NCBI GenBank assembly: GCA_003388555.1
Contig: QQVD01000048.1
Location: 124,001 to 188,000 of the forward strand
Direction: 5' to 3'
Source: Acidobacteriota bacterium
GTDB lineage: Bacteria; Acidobacteriota; Thermoanaerobaculia; Multivoradales; Multivoraceae
DNA: 64,000 nucleotides
Below, piece after piece: positions 35,937 to 43,114 of this stretch. The position numbers and the translations under genes were made by a program. The notes beneath the pieces were generated by a model. The model was not told where the DNA came from and made no database searches. It was given only the letters and a program-made list of their open reading frames with translations. Position 1 is the first letter of the stretch; every line of letters begins with the position of its first letter.

Positions 35937-36779
35937 ATGTCGGCAGTTCCGATCTGGGCCTGGATCGCAGTGGTGGGATTCGCGCTGGGCTTCGTGTTGC
36001 TGATCGTCCTGCTCGGTCGGGCCGAGAAGAGGCAGTTCGAGGAGAGACGCCGCCTGGTGCTGACGGCTCTCGAGGGACGGGGCTTCGAGCCCGAGGACGG
36101 CAAGCCGACGGGTCGCATTCCCTGGTTGGGCAGGGCCGTGCTGCCGATCGCGAAGGGTGCCCGATCGCTGGCCCGGCGAGGAGATCTCACGGTCGTCGAT
36201 GCGGTCTCCCGGGGGCCCGCCGTCCTCGGCTGCAACTCCGAACGCTCGTCGAGCGACCAGCCGAGGGCGCCGTGGCGGCGCCATACCACGGTTGTGGTCG
36301 AAGGGCTGCCGGGCAGCGGGGGGTGGCTTGCGAGCGACCAGGGCTCCATCTACCTGGTGCCCAACCAGGCGGCGAAGCTCGATACCGAGCTGTCGCGCCA
36401 CGACGGTGCCTCGTTCGAGGCCGCCCGGCGCCTCGCCGGAGCAGCGGCGCGGCTCGACGCCCCGCGGGGCGCCCTGAAGCGCCAGCATCCTGCGTTCGCC
36501 GACCGCGTGGTCATCGGTGCGACCCGCGACGACGAGCGGCTGCACTTTCGTGCGCGGTTCCTCTGCGACGTGCTGGCCAACCTGCTGGCAGAGGAGCCGG
36601 ACCTGATCCTCGAGGTGTCGGCGGGTGGCGTGCTGGTCTCGCAGCGGGTGCCGCCAGGAGACCGCCGCGGCGTCGAGTCGGATCTGGAGGCGGGTCTGCT
36701 GGCGCCACACGAGATCGCGAGACTGGTGGGCGTGGCCGAGCGGGTGGCCGAGCAGCTGATGCTGCGCGCAGCGGCCTAG
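35937..36779 (+). CDS. Hypothetical membrane-anchored protein
   Basis: 280 aa from ATG 35937 with GGGAGGAGGAG just upstream. An N-terminal anchor (VPIWAWIAVVGFALGFVLLIVLLGRAEKRQFEERRR) precedes a mixed alpha/beta domain: LTALEGRGFEPEDGKPTGRIPWLGRAVLPIAKGARSLARRGDLTVVDAVSRGPAVLGCNSERSS... HTTVVVEGLPGSGGWLASDQGSIYLVPNQ... then LEVSAGGVLVSQRVPPGDRRGVESDLEAGLLAPHEIARLVGVAERVAEQLM. I do not recognise a family. It could sense or modify an envelope component. Confidence 0.65.
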   Translation: MSAVPIWAWIAVVGFALGFVLLIVLLGRAEKRQFEERRRLVLTALEGRGFEPEDGKPTGRIPWLGRAVLPIAKGARSLARRGDLTVVDAVSRGPAVLGCNSERSSSDQPRAPWRRHTTVVVEGLPGSGGWLASDQGSIYLVPNQAAKLDTELSRHDGASFEAARRLAGAAARLDAPRGALKRQHPAFADRVVIGATRDDERLHFRARFLCDVLANLLAEEPDLILEVSAGGVLVSQRVPPGDRRGVESDLEAGLLAPHEIARLVGVAERVAEQLMLRAAA

Positions 36780-36894
36780 AGAGGCTGAGCCCGCCGGCGG
36801 GCTCGGGACGGTAGAGGCCGCGCCGTGTCCTGGGGCGTGCCCTGAGGCGCGCGGCGAACCGCGCGTGGGCTTCCGCTCCCTCTAGACTCCCCTC

Positions 36895-37395
36895 GTGGAT
36901 CCCCTCTTCGCCTGGGTCGAGGCGAGCTGGCCGAGTCGCTGGCTGCGCGAGTCCCTGTCGATCTTCGCCTTCCCGATGGTGCTGACGCTGCACACCCTTG
37001 GGCTCGCACTGCTGGCCGGCTCCAGCTCGGCGCTCTGCCTGCGCCTGCTCGGGGTCGCGAGGCAGGTGCCGGTCGGCGCGCTCGCTCCCCTCCTGTCGTT
37101 GGCCTGGTGCGGCTTCTGGCTCAACGCGGTGACCGGCCTGGCGCTGGTCTGGGCGTATCCCACCAAGGCGCTGACCAACCTGCTCTTCTACGGCAAGCTG
37201 GCACTCGTCGCGCTCGGGGTGGTTCTGCTGCTGCGTCTCCGCCGCCACTGCGCCGGCGGCCCGGCCAGCCCGGCGCCGGAGCGGACGCGTGCGACCCGCC
37301 GGTTGGCTGCCCTGCTGCTGGGCACCTGGGTCGCCGCCATCTTCGCCGGCCGCTTCCTCGCCTACACCTACCAGCGGCTGCTGGTGGGGCACTGA
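36895..37395 (+). CDS. DUF6644-like membrane protein, first of a tandem pair
   Basis: 166 aa from GTG 36895. Four hydrophobic helices: LSIFAFPMVLTLHTLGLALLAGSSSALCLRLLG, PLLSLAWCGFWLNAVTGLALVW, LTNLLFYGKLALVALGVVLLL and LAALLLGTWVAAIFAGRFLAYTY. The first helix with TLHTLGLALLAGSSSALCLRLLG resembles the DUF6644 family, with a histidine inside the membrane that could bind haem. Thirteen bases separate it from the next gene, which has the same layout, so they probably form one complex. Confidence 0.68.
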   Translation: MDPLFAWVEASWPSRWLRESLSIFAFPMVLTLHTLGLALLAGSSSALCLRLLGVARQVPVGALAPLLSLAWCGFWLNAVTGLALVWAYPTKALTNLLFYGKLALVALGVVLLLRLRRHCAGGPASPAPERTRATRRLAALLLGTWVAAIFAGRFLAYTYQRLLVGH

Positions 37396-37408
37396 GGGAG
37401 TCGACGCG

Positions 37409-37963
37409 ATGCACACCACACCAGAGGTCGACTCCGCCATCACGGTGGTCGGCGCGGTGACGCGGACCGCCACACCGCCGCTCGACGGTCTGCGCGTCTG
37501 GCTCGAGGGCACCGCGGTCTCGCACTTCATGAACTGGTCGTGGTGGGCGTGGCCGACCGCCGAGAGCCTGCACTTCGTCGGGCTGTCGACGCTGTTCGCG
37601 ACGGTGATCGTCTTCGACCTGCGGCTGCTCGGCATGCTGCCGGGCGTGCGCCCTGCGCACCTCGAGCGGTTGATCCCGTGGGGAGTCGGCGGCTTCGTCC
37701 TCAGTCTGTCGACCGGCGCTCTCTTCTTCACCGGCATCCCGGGGATGTATCTGGCCAATCCGGCGTTCTGGGTGAAGACCCTGCTGCTGCTCGCGGCGGG
37801 GGCCAACCTGGCGGTCTACCAGCTGTGGGCGCGTCCGCGTGTCGCCCGGCTCGCTGCCGGAGAGCCGATGCCGATGCTGGCGAGGCTGTGCGGTCTCGGC
37901 TCCTTGGCGATCTGGACCGGGGTGCTGGTGGCCGGCCGACTGATCGCCTTCTACAAGCCCTGA
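37409..37963 (+). CDS. DUF6644-like membrane protein, second of a tandem pair
   Basis: 184 aa from ATG 37409, with GGGAG 8 nt upstream in the end of the preceding gene. It mirrors the first protein: AESLHFVGLSTLFATVIVFDLRLLGMLPG, RLIPWGVGGFVLSLSTGALFFT, WVKTLLLLAAGANLAVYQLW, and LGSLAIWTGVLVAGRLIAFYKP. SLHFVGLSTLF has the same in-membrane His position as TLHTLGLALL in its partner, and each has RLLG after it. The pair may be a duplicated quinone- or haem-binding unit; no direct evidence for the cofactor. Confidence 0.7.
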   Translation: MHTTPEVDSAITVVGAVTRTATPPLDGLRVWLEGTAVSHFMNWSWWAWPTAESLHFVGLSTLFATVIVFDLRLLGMLPGVRPAHLERLIPWGVGGFVLSLSTGALFFTGIPGMYLANPAFWVKTLLLLAAGANLAVYQLWARPRVARLAAGEPMPMLARLCGLGSLAIWTGVLVAGRLIAFYKP

Positions 37964-38000
37964 CCGGCCAGAGGGCGCTTCGGGGATCGGGCGGCTCGGC

Positions 38001-38573
38001 TCAGCCTGGGGGCGTCCAGCCCCGCACCTCGGGGAACACCATCCGCACCACCGCCCGCCGCCGCTCCCAGTGCAGCACCAGGTCGGCCTCGAACGGAGGC
38101 CAGTCGGTGAAGTTCTCGATCGAATACTGGAGGCGCTCGCGGAACGGCGCCTCCCGGGCCTCGACCTCGAGGCGTAGCGCGTCCTGTTCGGGATCGAACT
38201 CGTTGGGCGATCCCTCCCAGGCGCGGTTCCACACCAGCACCCAGCGCTCCGAGCTCTCCGGTACGACGTAGAAGCCGTAGGTGCCGGCGGGCAGAGAGCG
38301 ACCGCCCAGCTCGACGTGCTCGGGGAAGGTGAATGTCGTCTTGGCGTTGGCGCCCGCTCTCCAGCGCTCACCGAACGGCACCAGCGCGCCCCAGATCTCG
38401 CGCCCCTTGACGCCCGGGCTCGAGTAGCGGATCACCACCGGCCGCAGGCCGACGACCTGGGAGAGCTCGGCGAGCGGACTCTCGAGCGGTTCGAGGCTCG
38501 CCTCCTGGCCGAGGGCGACGGGCGCCAGGGTCAGGAGGGCCCCGAGCGCGACGACCGACAGGGACTCAGCCAC
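38001..38573 (-). CDS. Secreted DUF2911 protein
   Basis: 190 aa from GTG 38573, which overlaps the end of the VOC gene by eight bases (GTGGCTGA). Signal peptide SVVALGALLTLAPVALGQ. One DUF2911 domain fills the rest: PVVIRYSSPGVKGREIWGALVPFGERWRAGANAKTTFTFPEHVELGGRSLPAGTYGFYVVP... WVLVWNRAWEGSPNEFDPEQDALRLEVEA. Compared with the DUF2911-TPR protein at 17-18 kb it lacks the helical C-terminus. Function unknown; the overlap suggests translational coupling to the VOC gene and shared export. Confidence 0.82.
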   Translation of the reverse strand: MAESLSVVALGALLTLAPVALGQEASLEPLESPLAELSQVVGLRPVVIRYSSPGVKGREIWGALVPFGERWRAGANAKTTFTFPEHVELGGRSLPAGTYGFYVVPESSERWVLVWNRAWEGSPNEFDPEQDALRLEVEAREAPFRERLQYSIENFTDWPPFEADLVLHWERRRAVVRMVFPEVRGWTPPG

Positions 38574-39069
38574 GGGAGATCTGCACCTCGATGCCGTCGG
38601 GGTCGTCGAAGTAGGTGCGGCTGCCGCGCAGCTTCGGCTCGAGACCCGCGGCGCGCAGGCGCCCGGCGGCCCACTCCTGGGTGTACTCGGCGACGGCGTA
38701 CGAGTAGTGCGCCAGCCCGGGTCGCTGGCTGCGGAAGAGGGCGACGAAGTTCTCGCCACAGTCGAGGAAGACGCTGGAGGCCGACGAGCTGGTCTCGCGC
38801 AGGCCGAGGTGGCGCTGGTAGAAGGCGCTGGAGCGCTGCGGGTCGGCGACGGCCAGCGCGATGTGGTCGAGGCCGGTGGCGGCAAAGGTCGGCTCGTCGC
38901 CGCCGGGCTGCGCGGCGCCTGTCGCGGGTGCCGAAGTCCCTGCCGCGGCGAGCAGCGACGCGATGCCGGCGAGGAGATGGCGACGGTCGAGACGTCCGGC
39001 GTCGTAGGCATCGACGCAGGCGTCGAGGCGGGTCTGCAGCTGGTGGTCGAGGGGTGAAGGTCTGTGCAT
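38566..39069 (-). CDS. Exported VOC (glyoxalase-fold) family protein
   Basis: 167 aa from ATG 39069 (GGAGG 6-7 nt upstream). The N-terminus has a twin-arginine-like start (GRLDRRHLLAGIASLLAAAGTSAPATGAA), unusual for a VOC protein. The VOC domain reads ATGLDHIALAVADPQRSSAFYQRHLGLRETSSSASSVFLDCGENFVALFRSQRPGLAHYSYAVAEYTQEWAAGRLRAAGLEPK... SRTYFDDPDGIEVQISRG, with the metal-site His in DHIAL and Glu in GIEVQ. It may be a periplasmic dioxygenase-, lyase- or binding-type member; substrate unknown. Downstream gene overlaps by eight bases. Confidence 0.8.
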   Translation of the reverse strand: MHRPSPLDHQLQTRLDACVDAYDAGRLDRRHLLAGIASLLAAAGTSAPATGAAQPGGDEPTFAATGLDHIALAVADPQRSSAFYQRHLGLRETSSSASSVFLDCGENFVALFRSQRPGLAHYSYAVAEYTQEWAAGRLRAAGLEPKLRGSRTYFDDPDGIEVQISRG

Positions 39070-39544
39070 CCGATTCCTCCTTCGCGAGCATGCCGTTTCC
39101 GGGCGGTGGGTGGGAGCCGGGTCGGTGGACCGGAGCAAGCGTACCGCCAGGCGATTCCGTCCACCCGCTGCAGCGCACCCTCCGCCGCCACGACGGACGC
39201 GGATGCCCACGAGAGGCGTCGCCGCAGGCGGCGGTCAGCGCCCACGGCATCGAAGGGAACGAGCCGGCGACGCGATGGGACTGCCCGTTTGCGTATCGGG
39301 GATGACTGCCGCCAAGCCTGGCAGTCGCGGCAACTCGGGTCGCGCCACGCCCCGGCCCACCGACGACGATCCCATCAAGCTCCGACGCGGCTCGAGACGA
39401 TCTCCCATCCACCGATTCACCGTCTGCCGATCCAATGAGCCTCCTGACCTCTAGAATCGGGTTTCTTCGTTCTTCCCGGTGCGACAGTCGGCGCGATGAC
39501 CGCGTCGCCGAACTGGTTCGTCGCCGACGGGAACTGCTGTACTC
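39070..39544. other. Divergent intergenic region before the sigma-kinase operon
   Basis: 475 bases. Both flanking genes read away from it, so it should carry their promoters. A TAGAAT hexamer at 39452-39457 could be a -10 box for the sigma-kinase operon, but no -35 box lies at the right distance. Reading frames here are Arg/Pro-rich and look like chance ORFs. Confidence 0.45.
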
Positions 39545-40108
39545 ATGTCTTCCCCCCCGATCACCGAGCTGCTGCGCGAGCTGCGCGAAGGCCGCGGCGC
39601 CAGCGCCGAACGTCTCGCCGAGGCGGTGCACGGCAAGCTGCAGGCGATCGCGCAGCGTGAGTTGGCGGCGCGTTTCGGTGGCCGCAGCGACCAGCTCACC
39701 ATCGAGCCAGGCGTGCTCGCCGACGACGCGCTGATGAAGGTGCTCGACCTGCAGGGCGATTTCGCCAACCGGCGTCACTTCTACGCCTACGCGACGCGCA
39801 TCATGGTGCGTGCGCTGATCGACTACCACCGTCAGCGCACCGCCCAGAAGCGCGGCGGCGGCATGGTGCGCGTCACGCTGACGCGGGTGGGCGACGAGCA
39901 GGCCTCGAGCGTCGACGTCGAGCAGCTGCCGCCGCTGCTCGACGAGCTGCGCGAGCTCGACGAGCGCAAGGCCGAGATCGTCCAGCTACGGGTCTTCTGG
40001 GGCATGACGGTCGCCGAGGTGGCCGAGGTGATGCAGGTCTCGCCGTCCACCGTCGATCGCGACTGGCGCTTCGCCCAGCGCTGGCTCGCCAACCGCCTGC
40101 GCTCGTGA
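39545..40108 (+). CDS. ECF sigma factor, TIGR02999-like, coupled to a kinase
   Basis: 187 aa. ITELLRELREGRGASAERLAEAVHGKLQAIAQRELAARFG opens the protein; TIEPGVLADDALMKVLDLQGDFANRRHFYAYATRIMVRALIDYHRQRTAQKRGGG is region 2 in the form typical of the TIGR02999 family seen in Acidobacteria and Planctomycetes; LLDELRELDERKAEIVQLRVFWGMTVAEVAEVMQVSPSTVDRDWRFAQRWLANRL is region 4. The stop overlaps the kinase start (GTGA). Sigma factors of this kind (ECF43-type) are thought to be switched on by phosphorylation by the neighbouring kinase rather than by an anti-sigma factor. Confidence 0.87.
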   Translation: MSSPPITELLRELREGRGASAERLAEAVHGKLQAIAQRELAARFGGRSDQLTIEPGVLADDALMKVLDLQGDFANRRHFYAYATRIMVRALIDYHRQRTAQKRGGGMVRVTLTRVGDEQASSVDVEQLPPLLDELRELDERKAEIVQLRVFWGMTVAEVAEVMQVSPSTVDRDWRFAQRWLANRLRS

Positions 40109-43080
40109 GCGACGAGCGCGAGCGCTTTCGGCGCCTCGAGGCCCGCTTCGTCGAGCTCGAGTCGTTGACGGCGCGGCAGCGCGACGAGCGGTTGCTCGAG
40201 CTCGAGGAGAGCGAGCCGGATCTGTTCCCGGAGCTGCGCGACCTGATCGCCGACGGGACCTCGACCGACCACCTCGGTCTCGAGACCCTGGCGCGCGATG
40301 CCGCCGCCCTCGTGGGAGGCGGGCACGAAGCTTCTACGCGAGACGATGCCGCAGGCCGGGCGAAAGCGGACGCCTCACCATCCGGCGAGTCCTTCGGCCG
40401 CTCGATCGGACGCTACCGTCTGCTGCGGCGGATCGGCGTCGGCGGCATGGGCGAGGTGTGGGAGGCGCGGCAGGAGGAGCCGGTGCGCCGCAAGGTGGCG
40501 CTCAAGGTGCTGCGCCGCGGCGTCGAGACGCCGGCTCGCATCGCCCGCTTCGAAGCCGAGCGCCAGGCGCTGGCGACGATGGACCACCCCAACATCGCAC
40601 GGGTCTTCGACGGCGGCGAGACGCCGGAGGGCCATCCCTTCTTCGTCATGGAGCTGGTCGAGGAGGGAGTGCCGATCACCACCTACTGCGCCGCACGTCA
40701 GCTCGACCTCGAGGCGCGGCTGCGGTTGTTCGTGCCGGTCTGCGAAGCCGTCGACCACGCCCACCGCAAGCGGATCATCCACCGAGACCTCAAGCCGTCG
40801 AACGTGCTGGTGACCGAGGATGGGGGCCAGCCGGTGGTCAAGGTGATCGACTTCGGCATCGCCAAGCCGCTCGAGGAGCAGTGGGCCAGCGAGACCCACG
40901 CCACGATGATCGGCCAGCTGGTCGGTACTCCGGAGTACATGAGCCCGGAGCAGGCGGCGCTCGGTGCGGTGGACATCGACACCCGGTCGGACGTCTTCAC
41001 CCTCGGTCTGCTGCTCTTCGAGCTCATCGTCGGCGATCTGCCGCTCGCCGCCAAGGAGCTGCGCAAGCTGCCCTTCGACGAGCTCTGTCGGCGCATCCGC
41101 GAGGACGACACGCCGCTGGCGAGCAGCGTGCTGCGCTCACAGAGCACGCAGGGCGGGCCGTCGACGCTGAGCGGCACCTGGCGGCGGGTGCAGGGCGATC
41201 TCGATCGCATCGTCGCCAAGGCGCTGGCCAAAGATCGCGACCAGCGCTATCGGGCCGCCGCCGAGCTGGCCGACGATCTGCGCCGCTTCCTGGAGCACGA
41301 GCCGGTTCTCGCGACGCCGCCGAGCGGTGTTTACCGCTTCCAGAAGTTCGTGCGCCGCAACCGCGTCGCGGTCGCCGCCGCCAGCTTTCTGCTCATCGGC
41401 CTCGTCGTCGGCCTGGCGGTGGCGCTGATCGGCTTCCGCCGCGCCCGCGCCGCGGAGGCCGAGGCGCTGGAGAACCTGGCGGCGCTCGAGAGCAGCGAGC
41501 AGTTCCTGGTCGGTCTGTTCCGTGGCGCCACGCCGGCGGAGAGCCTCGGTGAGGATCCGCCGGCTTCCGAGCTCCTCGAGCGCGGCATCGAGCGGCTCGA
41601 GAAGCTCGACGACCAGCCCGCGGTCCAGGCGCGGCTGCTCGGCAACCTCGCCGAGGTGCAGCGCGAACGCGGCGCTTACGACGCAGCGGAGGACCTGCAG
41701 CGCCGGGCGATCGCGCTCTACGACGACGTCGTCGAGGCGCCGATCCAGCGTGCCATCGCACAGGCCCGGCTCGGCGCCATCCATCGCCGCCGCAACGAGC
41801 CGGCGGAGGCCGAGGCGCTGTACCGTGAGGCGCTGGCCGCCTTCGACGAGCTGGACCCCGACCACGCCAGCGTCGGCGGCACCCTCAACGAGCTGGCCAT
41901 GATCCTCAACGACACCGGCCGCTACGACGACGCGACCGCGGTCTACGACCAGCTCATCGAGATGCACCGCGACAACCCCGACAGTCCTCGGGTGGCGCTG
42001 CCGGCGGTGCTCTTCAACTCGGCGGTGAACCGCTCGGCGGCCGGCGATCGCGAAACCGCCATCGACCAGCTGATGGAGTCGCTGGCGCTGTTCCGCGAGA
42101 TCCTGCCCGAGAACCACCCGTCGCTCGGCACCCTGCACTCGACCCTGGCGATCTGGCACAAGGAGGAGGGTCTGCTCGACTGCGCCCGGCGGCACCACGA
42201 GGTGGCTCTGGCGATCGACCGCGAGGTGCTGCCCGCCGGTCATCCGCATCTCGGCGAGTCGCTGCTCGCGGTCGGCGACCTCGAGCTCCGCCAAGGGCGG
42301 GTCGAGAGCGCCGAGGTCCTGTGGATCGAGGCGAGGCGCATCCTCGCCGGGGCGCTCGGCGAGGAGAGCGAGCGTGTCTCGCAGATGGACCGCCGGCTGG
42401 CGCTCCTGGCCCTGCGGCGCGGACGCGCGGCCGAAGCCGTCGAGGGCCTGCTGCGGTCCCAGGTCGTGCTCGCCGACCTGGAGCCCAATCCGGAACGCAA
42501 CCGCGTGCATGCCGGTCACTGGCGCCTCCTGGCCGTGGCCCTGCGCACCCAGGCGCTCGAGGCCGACGCTCCTCGGGACGGAGATGCCGGCGGCGGGCGG
42601 AGTCGGCTGCTGCAGCGGGCGGAGCAGGCCCTCGACCGAGCCGCTGAGCTGTCGGCTCTCGAGGGCGCCGCTCCTGAGACCGCGCCGATCCGCCTGCAGC
42701 GCGCCGTGCTGGCGGCGCAGCGGGGCGATGCCGAGCGCGCCTGGGCTTTGCTCGCGGAGGCCGAGGAGCTCGCCGGCACGGATCCGGACGACTCGCTCGA
42801 CGACCCCACCCTGTACCAGTTCCGGGCTCAGATAGCCGCCCTCCTCGGCGACGCCGACCGCGCGTTCGAGTGGGCCGCGGCGGCCATGGCGCTGCCTCAC
42901 CGCACTCCCTGGATCGTCGAGGCGCCGGAGATGCGGCGCCTGGCCGACGACCCGCGCTACTCCGACCTCGAGCGCAGCCTGTGGGCGCTGCTCGAGGGCG
43001 AGGGCTCGGAGTGTCGGGGTCTCGAGGGAGCGTCGGCACCGCCGGACGCGGCGGCGGAAGGGGAGCGCGCCGCTCTCTGA
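40105..43080 (+). CDS. Transmembrane Ser/Thr protein kinase with TPR sensor
   Basis: 991 aa from GTG 40105. After an acidic N-terminal helix region the kinase domain spans about residues 105-385: IGVGGMGEVWEA, VALKVL, IIHRDLKPSNVL, VIDFGIAKP, GTPEYMSPEQAALG. A membrane helix (VAVAAASFLLIGLVVGLAVALIGF) lies near 413-437, followed by a coiled stretch and tetratricopeptide repeats to about residue 800 (AQARLGAIHRRRNEPAEAEALYREALAAFDELDPDHA...), then more helical repeats. This layout is common in Acidobacteria and Planctomycetes. It probably phosphorylates the overlapping sigma factor; the trigger sensed by the TPRs is unknown. Confidence 0.9.
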   Translation: MSDERERFRRLEARFVELESLTARQRDERLLELEESEPDLFPELRDLIADGTSTDHLGLETLARDAAALVGGGHEASTRDDAAGRAKADASPSGESFGRSIGRYRLLRRIGVGGMGEVWEARQEEPVRRKVALKVLRRGVETPARIARFEAERQALATMDHPNIARVFDGGETPEGHPFFVMELVEEGVPITTYCAARQLDLEARLRLFVPVCEAVDHAHRKRIIHRDLKPSNVLVTEDGGQPVVKVIDFGIAKPLEEQWASETHATMIGQLVGTPEYMSPEQAALGAVDIDTRSDVFTLGLLLFELIVGDLPLAAKELRKLPFDELCRRIREDDTPLASSVLRSQSTQGGPSTLSGTWRRVQGDLDRIVAKALAKDRDQRYRAAAELADDLRRFLEHEPVLATPPSGVYRFQKFVRRNRVAVAAASFLLIGLVVGLAVALIGFRRARAAEAEALENLAALESSEQFLVGLFRGATPAESLGEDPPASELLERGIERLEKLDDQPAVQARLLGNLAEVQRERGAYDAAEDLQRRAIALYDDVVEAPIQRAIAQARLGAIHRRRNEPAEAEALYREALAAFDELDPDHASVGGTLNELAMILNDTGRYDDATAVYDQLIEMHRDNPDSPRVALPAVLFNSAVNRSAAGDRETAIDQLMESLALFREILPENHPSLGTLHSTLAIWHKEEGLLDCARRHHEVALAIDREVLPAGHPHLGESLLAVGDLELRQGRVESAEVLWIEARRILAGALGEESERVSQMDRRLALLALRRGRAAEAVEGLLRSQVVLADLEPNPERNRVHAGHWRLLAVALRTQALEADAPRDGDAGGGRSRLLQRAEQALDRAAELSALEGAAPETAPIRLQRAVLAAQRGDAERAWALLAEAEELAGTDPDDSLDDPTLYQFRAQIAALLGDADRAFEWAAAAMALPHRTPWIVEAPEMRRLADDPRYSDLERSLWALLEGEGSECRGLEGASAPPDAAAEGERAAL

Positions 43081-43114
43081 CCCGGTTCGCCAGGACGCAG
43101 CATGCGAGCCTGCG

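Noticed and set aside
39452-39457. TAGAAT as a sigma-70 -10 box before the sigma-kinase operon
   Set aside because: No acceptable -35 hexamer at 16-18 bp; mentioned only as a possibility in the intergenic entry.
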